47,590 nt of DNA from Rhodoblastus acidophilus (GCF_009720655.1 NZ_WNKS01000026.1:1-47590); one strand, 5' to 3'. Positions 1 to 9,939 are shown, numbered from the stretch's first letter. Made by a program: numbers and translations. Notes: generated by a model from the letters alone, not told the origin.

Positions 1-368
<368 letters not shown>

Positions 369-376
369 CACTGAAG

Positions 377-401
377 GTCCGGCCGCGCCGCGCGGCCGGA
401 C
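377..401 (+). other. nifH-nifD intergenic stem-loop
   Basis: A perfect 11-bp stem (377-387 with 391-401) with a CCG loop lies just after the nifH stop. It has no T-run, so it is unlikely to be a strong terminator. In other diazotrophs, structures here are associated with stabilising nifH message relative to nifDK; that role is inferred for this one. Confidence 0.6.
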
Positions 402-470
402 ACACCCCTTCAAGGGGAATAGAGGGCATGCGCCGCTAACCCAAGGCGCTGATTTTGAAGAGGTGGCGAC

Positions 471-1970
471 ATGAGCGTTGCGAACGAAGATACTGTTGAC
501 GTCAAGGCGCGCAACAAGGACCTGATCAAGGAAGTGCTGGCCGTCTATCCGGAAAAGACCGCCAAGCGCCGCGCCAAGCATCTGAACGTCCACGAGCAGG
601 GCAAGTCCGACTGCGGCGTGAAGTCCAACATCAAATCCATCCCCGGCGTCATGACCATTCGCGGTTGCGCCTATGCGGGATCGAAGGGCGTGGTGTGGGG
701 TCCGATCAAGGACATGGTTCACATTTCCCACGGCCCCGTCGGCTGCGGCCAGTATTCCTGGTCCTCGCGCCGCAACTATTTCATCGGCGTGACCGGCGTG
801 GACAGCTACGGCACCATGCAGTTCACCTCCGACTTCCAGGAAAAGGACATCGTGTTCGGCGGCGATAAGAAGCTGTCGAAGCTGATGGACGAAATCCAGG
901 AACTGTTCCCGCTGAACAAGGGCATCACGGTTCAGTCGGAATGCCCGATCGGCCTGATCGGCGACGACATCGAGGCGGTCTCCAAGGCCAAGTCGAAGGA
1001 ATATGGCGGCAAGACCATCGTTCCCGTGCGTTGCGAAGGCTTCCGCGGCGTGTCCCAGTCGCTGGGCCACCACATCGCCAATGACGCGGTGCGCGACTAC
1101 ATTTTCGACAAGCAGGACCCGGCCAAGCTGGCGGCCTTCGAGTCGACCCCCTATGACGTCGCGATCATCGGCGACTACAACATCGGCGGCGACGCCTGGG
1201 CCTCGCGCATCCTGCTCGAAGAGATGGGCCTGCGCGTGATCGCCCAGTGGTCCGGCGACGGCACGCTGGCGGAACTGGAAGCGACGCCGAAGGCGAAGCT
1301 CAACGTCCTGCACTGCTACCGTTCCATGAACTATATTTCGCGTCACATGGAAGAGAAGTTCGGTATTCCGTGGTGCGAGTACAACTTCTTCGGCCCCTCC
1401 AAGATCGTCGAATCCCTGCGCAAGATCGCCAGCTTCTTCGACGACAACATCAAGGAGAACGCGGAAAAGGTCATCGCCAAGTACCAGCCTCTCATGGACG
1501 CGGTCGTCGCCAAGTACCGTCCGCGCCTCGAAGGCAAGAAGGTCATGCTCTATGTCGGCGGCCTGCGTCCGCGCCACGTCATTGGCGCGTATGAAGACCT
1601 CGGCATGGAAGTGGTCGGCACCGGCTACGAATTCGCCCACAACGACGACTATCAGCGCACCGCCCAGCACTATGTGAAGGACGGCACCCTGATCTACGAC
1701 GACGTCAACGGCTACGAATTCGAAAAATTCGTCGAGAAGGTGCAGCCCGACCTGGTCGGCTCCGGCATCAAGGAAAAGTACGTGTTCCAGAAGATGGGCG
1801 TGCCGTTCCGCCAGATGCACAGCTGGGATTATTCCGGCCCGTATCATGGCTATGACGGCTTCGCCATCTTCGCCCGCGACATGGACATGGCGATCAACTC
1901 GCCGGTCTGGAAAATGACCAAGGCGCCCTGGAAGGCGGAAGCCGCCGCCACCGCCGTCGCGGCCGAATAA
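471..1970 (+). CDS. nifD: Nitrogenase MoFe protein alpha chain NifD
   Basis: Alpha subunit of dinitrogenase, which carries FeMo-co and half of the P-cluster and reduces N2 in the cytoplasm. At 499 residues it has normal family length. P-cluster cysteines are visible at about C66, C92 ([10 protein letters not shown]) and C158 ([10 protein letters not shown]). The FeMo-co ligands are C282 (HCYRSMNY) and H450 ([17 protein letters not shown]). These match Mo-type NifD and not the VnfD or AnfD alternatives. The ATG is preceded by GAGGTGGCGAC. It lies between nifH and nifK, with a hairpin in each intergenic gap. Confidence 0.98.
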   Translation: MSVANEDTVDVKARNKDLIKEVLAVYPEKTAKRRAKHLNVHEQGKSDCGVKSNIKSIPGVMTIRGCAYAGSKGVVWGPIKDMVHISHGPVGCGQYSWSSRRNYFIGVTGVDSYGTMQFTSDFQEKDIVFGGDKKLSKLMDEIQELFPLNKGITVQSECPIGLIGDDIEAVSKAKSKEYGGKTIVPVRCEGFRGVSQSLGHHIANDAVRDYIFDKQDPAKLAAFESTPYDVAIIGDYNIGGDAWASRILLEEMGLRVIAQWSGDGTLAELEATPKAKLNVLHCYRSMNYISRHMEEKFGIPWCEYNFFGPSKIVESLRKIASFFDDNIKENAEKVIAKYQPLMDAVVAKYRPRLEGKKVMLYVGGLRPRHVIGAYEDLGMEVVGTGYEFAHNDDYQRTAQHYVKDGTLIYDDVNGYEFEKFVEKVQPDLVGSGIKEKYVFQKMGVPFRQMHSWDYSGPYHGYDGFAIFARDMDMAINSPVWKMTKAPWKAEAAATAVAAE

Positions 1971-1976
1971 TTTGGA

Positions 1977-2007
1977 GCCGGCTCCGCGCCCTGGCGACGG
2001 AGCCGGC
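1977..2007 (+). other. nifD-nifK intergenic stem-loop
   Basis: A 10-bp perfect inverted repeat (GCCGGCTCCG at 1977-1986 with its complement at 1998-2007, 11-base loop) sits just after the nifD stop. There is no T-run, so it is more likely an RNA stability or processing structure than a terminator. Confidence 0.5.
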
Positions 2008-2085
2008 CCCTCACACCCCAATCGGACGCAATGACCGCCTGACCGGCGAACGGTCTCGCGCGCGCTCCTTCAGATAGCAGAGGGC

Positions 2086-3651
2086 ATGACCATGGCGCAG
2101 AACGCCGACAACGTACTCGACCACTTCGACCTTTTCCGTGGTCCCGAATATCAGGAAATGCTGGCCAACAAGAAGGCCAAGTTCGAAGGCGGCCATGATC
2201 CGGCCGAAGTCGAGCGCGTCCGCGAGTGGCTCAAGACCGAAGAATACCAGAAGCTCAACTTCGCCCGTGAAGCGCTGACCGTTAACCCGGCCAAGGCCTG
2301 CCAGCCGCTCGGCGCGGTGTTCGTCGCGGTCGGCTTCGCCGGCGCGATTCCCTTCGTCCACGGCTCGCAGGGCTGCGTCGCCTACTATCGCTCGCATTTC
2401 TCGCGTCACTTCAAGGAGCCGACGTCTTGCGTGTCGTCTTCCATGACCGAAGACGCGGCGGTGTTCGGCGGCCTCAACAACATGATCGACGGCCTGGCCA
2501 ACACCTACAACATGTACAAGCCGAAGATGATCGTCGTCTCCACCACGTGCATGGCGGAAGTCATCGGCGACGACTTGAACGCCTTCATCAAGACCGCGAA
2601 GGAAAAGGGCTCGGTCCCGGCTGACTTCGACGTTCCCTTCTCCCACACCCCGGCCTTCGTCGGCAGCCACATCACCGGCTACGACAACGCCATGAAGGGC
2701 ATGCTGGAGCATTTCTGGGACGGCAAGGCCGGCACGGTCGAGAAGATCACCCCCGTCAAGAACGGCTCGATCAATTTCTTGGGTGGGTTCGACGGCTACA
2801 CCGTTGGCAACCTGCGCGAAATCAAGCGCATCTTCAACGAGATGGGCATCAAGTACACCATCGTCGGCGACAATTCGGACGTGTGGGACACCCCCACCGA
2901 CGGCGAATTCCGCATGTATGACGGCGGCACCACGATCGAAGAAGTGACCAACGCGGTCCATGCTTCGGCCACCATTTCGATGCAGGAATATTGCACCGAA
3001 AAGACCCTGCCGATGGTCGCCGACCACGGCCACGAGGTCGCCGCCTTCAATCACCCGATCTCGGTGAAGGCGACCGACAAGTTCCTGATGACCGTCGCCA
3101 AGCTCGCCGGCGTCGAAATCCCGGCGTCGCTCGAAAAGGAGCGCGGCCGTCTGGTGGACGCCATCGCCGACTCCGCCGCGCACATCCACGGCAAGAAGTT
3201 CGCCATCTACGGCGATCCCGACCTGTGCTACGGCCTGGCGGAATTCCTGCTTGAGCTGGGCGCCGAGCCGACCACCGTGCTCTCCACCAATGGCAACAAG
3301 CGTTGGGAAGAGAAGATGAAGGCGCTGCTGGCCTCCTCGCCGTTCGGCAAGGACTGCGAAGTCTATTCGCAGAAGGATCTGTGGCACCTGCGGTCGCTGC
3401 TGTTCACCCGTCCGGTGGACTTCCTGATCGGCAACACCTACGGCAAGTATCTGGAGCGCGACACCAACACCCCGTTGATCCGCATCGGCTTCCCGATCTT
3501 CGACCGTCACCACAAGCACCGCTACCCGGTGTGGGGCTACCAGGGCGGCCTGAATGTTCTCGTGACGATCCTCGACAAGATCTTCGACACGATGGACGCC
3601 AACACGATCATCGCCGGCAAGACCGACTATTCCTTCGACATCATCCGCTGA
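2086..3651 (+). CDS. nifK: Nitrogenase MoFe protein beta chain NifK
   Basis: Beta subunit of dinitrogenase, which completes the P-cluster and docks NifH. It has 521 residues. P-cluster cysteines are visible in the segments [24 protein letters not shown] and [12 protein letters not shown]. The C-terminal part with [23 protein letters not shown] is characteristic of NifK. The annotated start is the first ATG (MTMAQNADN); a second in-frame ATG two codons later is equally possible. It is the last gene of nifHDK and is followed by a textbook terminator. The long ORF on the opposite strand is a shadow. Confidence 0.98.
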   Translation: MTMAQNADNVLDHFDLFRGPEYQEMLANKKAKFEGGHDPAEVERVREWLKTEEYQKLNFAREALTVNPAKACQPLGAVFVAVGFAGAIPFVHGSQGCVAYYRSHFSRHFKEPTSCVSSSMTEDAAVFGGLNNMIDGLANTYNMYKPKMIVVSTTCMAEVIGDDLNAFIKTAKEKGSVPADFDVPFSHTPAFVGSHITGYDNAMKGMLEHFWDGKAGTVEKITPVKNGSINFLGGFDGYTVGNLREIKRIFNEMGIKYTIVGDNSDVWDTPTDGEFRMYDGGTTIEEVTNAVHASATISMQEYCTEKTLPMVADHGHEVAAFNHPISVKATDKFLMTVAKLAGVEIPASLEKERGRLVDAIADSAAHIHGKKFAIYGDPDLCYGLAEFLLELGAEPTTVLSTNGNKRWEEKMKALLASSPFGKDCEVYSQKDLWHLRSLLFTRPVDFLIGNTYGKYLERDTNTPLIRIGFPIFDRHHKHRYPVWGYQGGLNVLVTILDKIFDTMDANTIIAGKTDYSFDIIR

Positions 3652-3672
3652 GTGTCGGAAACGGAACAAAGG

Positions 3673-3704
3673 ACCCGGGAGACGCAAGTCTCCCGGGTTT
3701 TTTC
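3673..3704 (+). terminator. Rho-independent terminator of nifHDK
   Basis: An 11-bp perfect stem (3673-3683 with 3688-3698) is closed by a GCAA tetraloop and followed directly by a run of T. It lies 20 bases after the nifK stop and should separate nifHDK from the toxin-antitoxin genes. Confidence 0.93.
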
Positions 3705-3707
3705 GTC

Positions 3708-3753
3708 TTGGTCGGCGGCGGCGCGCGAACTTGGCCGGCGGCGGCGCGCGAAC
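3708..3753. repeat. 23-bp tandem duplication
   Basis: Two head-to-tail copies of a 23-bp unit (TTGGY followed by CGGCGGCGGCGCGCGAAC) lie between the nifHDK terminator and vapB. The 18-bp core is identical in both. No function is evident; replication slippage is the simplest origin. Confidence 0.8.
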
Positions 3754-3768
3754 AGGCTTATCTGGTCT

Positions 3769-3799
3769 TTCCATACGAAAAGCGCTATGTTGTATGGAA
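3769..3799. promoter_or_regulatory. Inverted repeat upstream of vapB, likely TA operator
   Basis: Arms TTCCATAC (3769-3776) and GTATGGAA (3792-3799) form a perfect 8-bp inverted repeat ending 16 bases before the vapB start. VapB antitoxins usually repress their own operon through such a site; the assignment here is inferred from position. Confidence 0.55.
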
Positions 3800-3814
3800 T
3801 GACAGGAGCGCCGG

Positions 3815-4075
3815 ATGCCCGAACGAAACCCGACCACCCTTCAAATTCGCGACGTCCGCGCGCGGAACCTCGCCATGCGCCTCGCGCAGCAACGTGGCGT
3901 GACCATGACCGAAGCTGTCGTGCAGGCGTTGCAGGAGGAACTTCGCCGCGCCCGATCGGCGGAACCGCTCGCCGTCCGAATCCAGAAAATTTCGGCCGAC
4001 CTCGCCCGACACGCCGGCCCCAATCGCCGCGTGCTGACCAAGGACGAAATCGACGCCATGTGGGGGCACGACTGA
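3815..4075 (+). CDS. vapB: VapB-like antitoxin (PSK-type transcription factor family)
   Basis: An 86-residue protein resembling the short plasmid-stabilisation type VapB antitoxins. The N-terminal part (LQIRDVRARNLAMRLAQQRGVTMTEAV) fits a ribbon-helix-helix-like DNA-binding region, and the C-terminal tail ending LTKDEIDAMWGHD would wrap the toxin. It overlaps the vapC start by one base (TGATG), which implies translational coupling. Expected roles are neutralising the VapC RNase and repressing the operon through the inverted repeat just upstream. Its place between nifK and nifE is unusual. Assignment is by pattern and context. Confidence 0.85.
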   Translation: MPERNPTTLQIRDVRARNLAMRLAQQRGVTMTEAVVQALQEELRRARSAEPLAVRIQKISADLARHAGPNRRVLTKDEIDAMWGHD

Positions 4076-4473
4076 TGTTCGTGGACACGTCCGTCATCGT
4101 CGCCTTGCTCGCGGGCGAACCGGACGCCGGCCAATTCGCCGAAAAAGTCGCGGCGGCGACCAACCCGATCACGTCTGGGCTTGTCATTCTGGAAGCGGCG
4201 ATGCGCCTCTCCAGCCTGCTCGACCTCGATCCCATCTTCGTCGAGGCGCGCATTCGCGCGCTGCTGGAGGAGGCCGATATCGCCGTCATTGCGATCGACG
4301 GCGCCATCGCGACAACCGCCGTCGCCGCTTTTGCCGCTTACGGGAAAGGGCGCGGCCATCCCGCCCAACTCAATCTGGCCGATTGCATGTCGTACGCCTG
4401 TGCGTGCGTTCATCGCGTTCCCTTGCTGTTCAAGGGCAATGATTTTTCGAAGACGGACATTCTCGCCGCCTGA
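4075..4473 (+). CDS. vapC: VapC-like PIN-domain ribonuclease toxin
   Basis: A 132-residue PIN-domain protein, the usual VapC size. The expected acidic residues are present: D4 (MFVDTSVIVALL), E40 (VILEAAMRL), D103 (NLADCMSYA) and D123 (KGNDFSKTDI). These coordinate Mg2+ for RNA cleavage in the family. The start is the ATG overlapping the vapB stop; upstream extensions of the frame run through non-coding DNA and are not credible. All catalytic residues are present, so the toxin is probably functional. Confidence 0.88.
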   Translation: MFVDTSVIVALLAGEPDAGQFAEKVAAATNPITSGLVILEAAMRLSSLLDLDPIFVEARIRALLEEADIAVIAIDGAIATTAVAAFAAYGKGRGHPAQLNLADCMSYACACVHRVPLLFKGNDFSKTDILAA

Positions 4474-4534
4474 CCAGGAAACGCTCCCAGCGAAGCAAAA
4501 TCCATGAATGACGAACAGGTCGCTTGAAAACGCT

Positions 4535-5503
4535 CTAAAGCCATTTCGCCCGCTTGAACCGGATATAGAGCGTGACGCAAGCCGTCATGATCACCGCGAG
4601 AACGACGAAATAGCCGTATTCCGTCTTCAACTCGGGCATGTGCTCGAAATTCATGCCGTAAATGCCTGCGACCGCCGTCGGCACCGCGAGGATCGCGGCC
4701 CATGCGGCAAGCTGGCGCGTGATCGCGCCGGTACGCTGTTGTTCCAGCAAGTTGCTGAATTCGAACACCGAGGTCAGCACCTCGCGCAGATCGTCGACCA
4801 TCGTCCGCACCCGGCGCACATGGTCGAGAACATCATTGAAATAGGGACGCGCGTCGCTGTCTATGCACGGCAGGTCGGTGCGCACGCATTTGGCGGCGAC
4901 CTCGCCCATCGGGACGAGCACACGCTGAAATCGGATCAGTTCGCGGCGCAGGGTGAAAATGCGGGTGATCTCCTCCCGGCCGAGGAAGTGGTCGATGGTG
5001 CGCTGCTCCATCGCCAGCACCTCATCCTCGATCGTCTCGACCATCGGCAGATAGCCATCGACGATATAGTCCAGGATCGCATGAAGCACGTAATCCACCC
5101 CTTGCTGAAGGTGGGTCGGCGCGGCTTCGAGCATCTGACGAAGGTCGCTGTGCGATCGCGCCGATCCGCTTCGCACGCTGATGATGTGGCCGCGGCCGAC
5201 GAACATCGCGGTTTCGCCATAGGCGATCACGTCGTTCTCCAGGTGCGCCGTCATCGCGACGACGAACAATTGGTCGCCATAGATGTCGATCTTGGGCAAT
5301 TGGCCCGCCTTCAGGGCGTCCTCCACCGCGAGGGGATGCAGATCGTAGGTCCTCTGGAGCGTGCGCAATTCTTCCGGGGACGGATCGGCGAGGCCTATCC
5401 AGACGAATTCCGATGTGTCCCGCGCGCAATCGACCTTTTCATCGATCGAAATCTCGCGAACGCGCTGGCCGTCCCGATACAGATAAGCGGCGACAATCGT
5501 CAT
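4535..5503 (-). CDS. corA: CorA-family divalent cation transporter
   Basis: A 322-residue inner-membrane Mg2+/Co2+ channel protein. It has a large cytoplasmic N-terminal domain and two C-terminal membrane helices. The signature GMN motif (YGMNFEHMPE, G283-N285) sits between them, and the protein ends in the basic tail RFKRAKWL. The start (MTIVAAYLYRDGQRVREI) was chosen because it begins the recognisable domain; the open frame continues far upstream across nifE as an artefact of base composition. It diverges from nifE and may share the 5504-5695 gap with the nifE sigma-54 promoter. Nothing ties it directly to nitrogen fixation. Confidence 0.9.
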   Translation of the reverse strand: MTIVAAYLYRDGQRVREISIDEKVDCARDTSEFVWIGLADPSPEELRTLQRTYDLHPLAVEDALKAGQLPKIDIYGDQLFVVAMTAHLENDVIAYGETAMFVGRGHIISVRSGSARSHSDLRQMLEAAPTHLQQGVDYVLHAILDYIVDGYLPMVETIEDEVLAMEQRTIDHFLGREEITRIFTLRRELIRFQRVLVPMGEVAAKCVRTDLPCIDSDARPYFNDVLDHVRRVRTMVDDLREVLTSVFEFSNLLEQQRTGAITRQLAAWAAILAVPTAVAGIYGMNFEHMPELKTEYGYFVVLAVIMTACVTLYIRFKRAKWL

Positions 5504-5604
5504 GAACCAACCTCGAAACCATGATGCCGCGCCATCGGAGCCGCGCTTGTGGGCGATCCTTACCAGTTTCTGGGTCGCCGCGGTACGGGGCCGCCGGCAT
5601 CGTT

Positions 5605-5620
5605 CGGCACGGCGCTTGCT
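5605..5620 (+). promoter_or_regulatory. Sigma-54 promoter of the nifE operon
   Basis: CGGCACGGCGCTTGCT fits the -24/-12 consensus (GGCAC-N5-TTGCT) with the required 12-base spacing between GG and GC. Transcription would start near 5631, about 65 bases before the nifE ATG. I found no perfect NifA site (TGT-N10-ACA) in the 200 bases upstream, so activation may use a distant or degenerate site. Confidence 0.8.
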
Positions 5621-5695
5621 GCTCTCGTCTCCAAACAGTTTTTCGCGCGGCGGAAACCCGACAATTTTCGCGCGCCGAACACGACAGGAGGGCAG

Positions 5696-7375
5696 ATGTC
5701 CGTTTCCTCGAAAATTCAGGACGTGTTCAACGAGCCCGGGTGCAGCAAGAACGCCAATAAATCGACCAAGGAGAAAAAGAAGGGCTGCACCAAGCAATTG
5801 CAGCCCGGCGGCGCCGCCGGCGGCTGCGCTTTTGACGGCGCCAAGATCGCCTTGCAGCCTTTTGCGGATGTCGCCCATCTCGTCCACGGCCCCATCGCCT
5901 GCGAAGGCAATTCCTGGGATAACAGAGGCTCCGCATCCTCCGGCCCGACCTTGTGGCGCACCTCCTTCACCACTGACATGACCGAGCAGGATGTCGTATT
6001 CGGCGGCGAGAAGAAGCTGTTCAAGGCCTGCAAGGAAATCATCGAGAAATACGATCCGCCCGCCATTTTTGTCTATCAAACCTGCGTGCCCGCCATGATT
6101 GGCGACGACATCGGCGCGGTGTGCAAGGCGGCGTCGCAAAAGTTCAACAAGCCGGTGATTCCGGTGAATGTCCCCGGCTTCGTCGGCCCCAAGAATCTGG
6201 GCAACAAGCTCGCCGGCGAGGCGCTCCTCGACTACGTGATCGGCACGGTCGAGCCGGAATACACCACGCCCTACGACATCAACATCATCGGCGAATTCAA
6301 TCTGGCCGGAGAATTCTGGCAGGTGAAGCCGCTGCTCGATGAGCTGGGCATCCGCATCCTCTCCTGCATTTCCGGTGACGGCCGCTACAATGAGGTGGCC
6401 TCGTCGCATCGCGCCCGCGCCACGATGATGGTCTGCTCCAAGGCCATGATCAATGTCGCGCGCAAGATGGAGGAACGCTATGGCATTCCGTTCTTCGAGG
6501 GCTCGTTCTATGGCATCGAGGATACGTCGGATTCGCTGAAGGAACTCGCCCGCCTGCTGATCGAGCGCGGGGCCGATCCCGAATTGATGGACCGCGTCAA
6601 TGCGGTTTGCGAACGCGAGGAAAAGCGCGCTTACGCGGCCATCGCGGCGCTCAAGCCGCGCGTCCAAGGCAAGAAGGTCTTGCTGATCACCGGCGGCGTC
6701 AAGAGCTGGTCGGTGGTGGCGGCACTGCTGGAGGCGGGCTTCGAGATGGTCGGCACGTCGGTGAAAAAATCGACGCGCGAGGACAAGGAGCGCATCAAGG
6801 AGCTGATGGGCCAGGACGCCCACATGATCGAGGATATGAAGCCTCGCGACATGTACAAGATGCTCCGGGATGCGAAGGCCGACATCATGCTGTCGGGCGG
6901 GCGCTCGCAATTCGTGGCGCTGAAGGCCACCATGCCCTGGCTCGACATCAACCAGGAGCGCCATCACGGCTATATGGGCTATTTCGGCATGGTGAACCTG
7001 GTCAAGGAGATCGACCGCACCCTGTCCAATCCCGTTTGGCAAAAGGTTCGAAAGCCCGCGCCCTGGGCGAAGGTTGGCGACAGCTGGCAGGAAAGAGCCC
7101 TAGCCCAGATCGCGCAGGAGCAGGAGGCGCTTGCCGCCGATCCCGCCAAGGCGGAAGAGGCGCGCCGGGCAAAACCGGTGTGCATGTGCAAGGGGGTGAC
7201 GCTGGGCGCCATCGAGGACGCCATTCGCGACGGCGCCGCCACGCCGGAAGCGGTGAAGGAGAAGACCGCCGCGTCGGGCGGATGTGGCGCCTGCGCCGTG
7301 CGCATCCAGGAAATCCTGGATCAGGGCGCGATTGTCGGACAGCCGACACAAACCATCAATGTCGCGGCGGAGTGA
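5696..7375 (+). CDS. nifE: FeMo-co scaffold NifE with C-terminal BFD-like [2Fe-2S] domain
   Basis: NifE pairs with NifN to form the scaffold on which NifB-co matures to FeMo-co. Cysteine-bearing segments typical of NifE are visible (GPIACEGNSWDNRGS, YQTCVPAMIGDDIGAV). The protein is 559 residues, roughly 80-90 longer than minimal NifE. The excess is a C-terminal domain from about residue 490 with C496-x-C498 and C530-x-x-C533, the pattern of bacterioferritin-associated ferredoxin (BFD) domains. Such a domain could bind a [2Fe-2S] cluster. The start follows AGGAGGGC at 5685-5692; an earlier in-frame start would put codons through the promoter. nifN follows after 4 bases. Confidence 0.96.
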   Translation: MSVSSKIQDVFNEPGCSKNANKSTKEKKKGCTKQLQPGGAAGGCAFDGAKIALQPFADVAHLVHGPIACEGNSWDNRGSASSGPTLWRTSFTTDMTEQDVVFGGEKKLFKACKEIIEKYDPPAIFVYQTCVPAMIGDDIGAVCKAASQKFNKPVIPVNVPGFVGPKNLGNKLAGEALLDYVIGTVEPEYTTPYDINIIGEFNLAGEFWQVKPLLDELGIRILSCISGDGRYNEVASSHRARATMMVCSKAMINVARKMEERYGIPFFEGSFYGIEDTSDSLKELARLLIERGADPELMDRVNAVCEREEKRAYAAIAALKPRVQGKKVLLITGGVKSWSVVAALLEAGFEMVGTSVKKSTREDKERIKELMGQDAHMIEDMKPRDMYKMLRDAKADIMLSGGRSQFVALKATMPWLDINQERHHGYMGYFGMVNLVKEIDRTLSNPVWQKVRKPAPWAKVGDSWQERALAQIAQEQEALAADPAKAEEARRAKPVCMCKGVTLGAIEDAIRDGAATPEAVKEKTAASGGCGACAVRIQEILDQGAIVGQPTQTINVAAE

Positions 7376-7379
7376 GGAC

Positions 7380-8774
7380 ATGGCCAAGGTTTCGCACGCG
7401 AAGAAAAGCTGTTCGGTCAACCCGCTGAAGATGAGCCAGCCGATCGGCGCGGCTTTGGCCTTCATGGGCCTGCGCGGCTGCATGCCGCTGCTGCACGGCT
7501 CGCAGGGCTGCACCTCGTTCGGGCTGGTCCTGTTCGTGCGCCACTTCAAGGAAGCCATTCCGATGCAGACCACCGCCATGTCGGAAGTGGCGACGGTTCT
7601 GGGCGGCTTCGAAAATGTCGAACAGGCGGTGCTGAACATCATCCAGCGCACAAAACCCGAAATCATCGGCATCGCCACCACCGGCGTCACCGAGACCAAG
7701 GGGGATGACGTCGACGGTTTTATTCGGTTGATCCGGCAGCGGAATCCCGAGCTGAACGATTTTCCGCTGGTCCATGTCTCGACGCCCGATTTTACCGGCG
7801 CCTTTCAGGACGGTTTTGAGAAGGCGGTGGTGCGTCTGGTCGACGAACTCGTGCGCGAGCCGGAGAATGCGGCGCAAAAAAACATGCGGGCGGTGAACGT
7901 GCTGCCGGGCAGCCATCTCACCCCCGGCGACATCGAGGAACTGCGCACCATCATCGAGGATTTCGGCCTGGCGCCCACCTTCCTGCCGGACATTGGCCAA
8001 TCGCTCGACGGTCACATTCCCGACGATTTCACCCCCACCACCATTGGCGGCGTCGGCGTCGATGAAGTGGCGGCGATGGGCGAGGCCGGTTGGACCATCG
8101 CGGTTGGCGAACACATGCGCGCGGCCGCCGAAGCGCTTCAGGCGAAGACCGGCGCGCCCTATCGCCTGTTTGAAAAGCTGTGCGGTCTGGAAGCCAGCGA
8201 CGCGCTGATCGCCTTCCTGATGGAGATTTCGGGACGCGAGGCGCCGGCGAAATATCGGCGGCAGCGCGGGCAACTTGTCGACGCTATGCTCGACGGCCAT
8301 TTCCATATTGGCGGCCGAAAACTCGCCATCGGCGCCGAGCCCGACATGCTCCTGGACATCGGCTCGTTCCTGAACGACATGGGCGCGCGCATTGAAGCGG
8401 CGGTGACCACCACCGCCTCGCCGATTCTGCAAAAGCTGGAGACGGACGAGGTCGTCATCGGCGATCTCGAAGATTTGGAGCGGCTGGCGGGGGAGAAGGG
8501 TTGCGACCTGCTCGTCACCCATTCGCATGGCCGCCAGGCGGCGGAGCGGTTGAACATCCCCTTCTATCGCATGGGCATCCCGATGTTCGACCGCATCGGC
8601 GCCGCGCACGAAGTCTCCATCGGTTATCGCGGATCGCGCGACCTGATCTTCAAGATCGCCAATCTCATCATCGCGCATCGCGAAGCCAACACCCATGTCA
8701 CGCCGGACACCTGGCGCAATCCGTGGGATGCGGAAGCAAATGGCGCCGCGATTGCAACGTCCTTTTCACACTGA
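7380..8774 (+). CDS. nifN: FeMo-co scaffold subunit NifN
   Basis: The beta-type partner of NifE, 464 residues. The N-terminal part ([20 protein letters not shown]) and [20 protein letters not shown] are diagnostic. They keep two of the NifK-like cysteines, while the third conserved position ([12 protein letters not shown]) carries no cysteine, as usual in NifN. The ATG lies 4 bases after the nifE stop behind GGAGTGAGG. An earlier in-frame start would overlap the end of nifE and was rejected. The stop is followed 24 bases later by nifX. Confidence 0.97.
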   Translation: MAKVSHAKKSCSVNPLKMSQPIGAALAFMGLRGCMPLLHGSQGCTSFGLVLFVRHFKEAIPMQTTAMSEVATVLGGFENVEQAVLNIIQRTKPEIIGIATTGVTETKGDDVDGFIRLIRQRNPELNDFPLVHVSTPDFTGAFQDGFEKAVVRLVDELVREPENAAQKNMRAVNVLPGSHLTPGDIEELRTIIEDFGLAPTFLPDIGQSLDGHIPDDFTPTTIGGVGVDEVAAMGEAGWTIAVGEHMRAAAEALQAKTGAPYRLFEKLCGLEASDALIAFLMEISGREAPAKYRRQRGQLVDAMLDGHFHIGGRKLAIGAEPDMLLDIGSFLNDMGARIEAAVTTTASPILQKLETDEVVIGDLEDLERLAGEKGCDLLVTHSHGRQAAERLNIPFYRMGIPMFDRIGAAHEVSIGYRGSRDLIFKIANLIIAHREANTHVTPDTWRNPWDAEANGAAIATSFSH

Positions 8775-8798
8775 GACCGAGGCGCAAAGGGGCGAGCC

Positions 8799-9194
8799 AT
8801 GAAAGTCGCGTTTGCTACACAAGACCTGAAAAGGGTGGACGCCCATTTCGGCTGGGCCAAGCAGATCTCGATCTACGATCTCGACGAAAACGGCTACAGC
8901 TTTGTGGAGACCGTCACCTTTTCCGGCGACCTGCAGGAAGATGGCAACGAGGACAAGCTCGCGCCGAAGATCGAGGCGATCAAGGATTGCGCCATCCTTT
9001 ATGTCGCGGCCATCGGCGGCTCCGGCGCGGCGCGCGTCGTGGCGAACAACATTCATCCCATCAAGGTTCCCGAGCCCGAGGACATCGAGTCGCTGCTGAA
9101 AAAGCTGCAAGCGATGCTCAACGGCAATCCGCCGCCCTTCATCCGCAAGGCGATGGGCAAGGGCAAGGAACGCGTGTTCGATTTCGAGGATTGA
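8799..9194 (+). CDS. nifX: FeMo-co trafficking protein NifX
   Basis: A 131-residue NifX, the dinitrogenase iron-molybdenum cofactor-binding fold also found at the C-terminus of NifB. Family work shows NifX binding NifB-co and the VK-cluster and passing them to NifEN. The start [21 protein letters not shown] and the segment [19 protein letters not shown] are typical. It lies in the nifEN operon with a GGGGCGAGCC Shine-Dalgarno, and the next gene starts 2 bases after its stop. Confidence 0.96.
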   Translation: MKVAFATQDLKRVDAHFGWAKQISIYDLDENGYSFVETVTFSGDLQEDGNEDKLAPKIEAIKDCAILYVAAIGGSGAARVVANNIHPIKVPEPEDIESLLKKLQAMLNGNPPPFIRKAMGKGKERVFDFED

Positions 9195-9196
9195 GA

Positions 9197-9667
9197 ATGA
9201 CTGAAGCCGCCGCACTCGACGACGACGCCCTGGTTGCGTCCAATCCGTTCCTGAAGACCCTTGTAAAAGTCTGGCGCGCGCAGGACGCGCATGGAAGCTG
9301 GGAGCGCAAGAGCGACGCCAAACTTCTCGGCGAGTACATCGTCACCAAGGAAGAGCGCAAAAAGATTCCGATCATCGCCGATCCCGACCCGGACACGATC
9401 TGGCGCCTGGAGCTTTTTTATAACGCCATCGGCCTGTCGATCGAGGCGGAATCCAAGGTGATGATCTCGCCCATGCTGAAGATGAGCCATGAAGGTTTCG
9501 GCCGCATGGTCTTGATTGGCGGGCGCCTGATCGTCGTCAACAAGCAGTTGCGCGACATCCATCGCTTCGGCTTCGAGAGTTTTTCGAAGCTCGCGGAGGA
9601 AGGCGAGAAAATGGTCAAGGCCGGCGTCGAGATGATCGACAAATTCCCGGACGCCGCCCGCTACTGA
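9197..9667 (+). CDS. NifX-associated protein (DUF269 family)
   Basis: A 156-residue member of the NifX-associated family (DUF269, PF03270), a regular partner downstream of nifX. The motifs [16 protein letters not shown] and [28 protein letters not shown] are typical. The biochemical role is not well established; a part in FeMo-co synthesis or NifX function is inferred from its fixed context. The start ATG lies 2 bases after nifX stops, which indicates coupling. Confidence 0.93.
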   Translation: MTEAAALDDDALVASNPFLKTLVKVWRAQDAHGSWERKSDAKLLGEYIVTKEERKKIPIIADPDPDTIWRLELFYNAIGLSIEAESKVMISPMLKMSHEGFGRMVLIGGRLIVVNKQLRDIHRFGFESFSKLAEEGEKMVKAGVEMIDKFPDAARY

Positions 9668-9700
9668 ATTTGCCCGGAAGAGGCGACCTGCGAGGAAAGC

Positions 9701-9904
9701 ATGAGCGACGTTGAAGCTTTGAAGGCGGAGATCAAAAAACTCTCCGCTCGCGCCATGAACGCGAAAATGAACCTGCACGATCTCTCGGAAGAACTCCCCA
9801 TCGGCTGGGAGACCGTCATGGAGGTCGCGCAAAAAACCCATGACGCCTTCGCCATTCTGGAGGCGAAGCGCGCGGAGCTGAAAGCGGCGGAAGCCGCGGC
9901 CTGA
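9701..9904 (+). CDS. Nif-associated helical protein (DUF683 / Rop-like)
   Basis: A 67-residue, highly charged protein made almost entirely of predicted helix (EALKAEIKKLSARAMNAKMNLHDLSEELP, then an EVAQKTHDAFAILEAKRAEL stretch). It matches the small CCE_0567/DUF683 family that accompanies nifX and ferredoxin III genes and folds as a helical hairpin. The function is unknown; metal or cluster handling has been suggested for relatives. GAGGAAAGC precedes the start. Confidence 0.88.
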   Translation: MSDVEALKAEIKKLSARAMNAKMNLHDLSEELPIGWETVMEVAQKTHDAFAILEAKRAELKAAEAAA

Positions 9905-9939
9905 CAAGCGAAGCTTGATCGGCCCGAGAGGAGAGAGTA

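Noticed and set aside
2011-3837. 608-residue ORF antisense to nifK
   Set aside because: It is a GC-driven shadow frame with Arg/Gly/Val/Asp-rich low-information protein opposite a certain gene.
5548-5563. Possible NifA site before nifE (TGT-N10-TAC)
   Set aside because: The second half-site does not match ACA, so it was not called.
5549-5695. Longer nifE start
   Set aside because: It would translate the sigma-54 promoter; the ATG at 5696 has a strong Shine-Dalgarno and begins the NifE pattern.
5504-7042. N-terminal extension of CorA across nifE on the minus strand
   Set aside because: The frame stays open by base composition, but the CorA domain begins at MTIVAAYLYR and the extra part is antisense of nifE.
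7356-8696. 446-residue ORF antisense to nifN
   Set aside because: Shadow of nifN; composition typical of antisense frames in GC-rich DNA.
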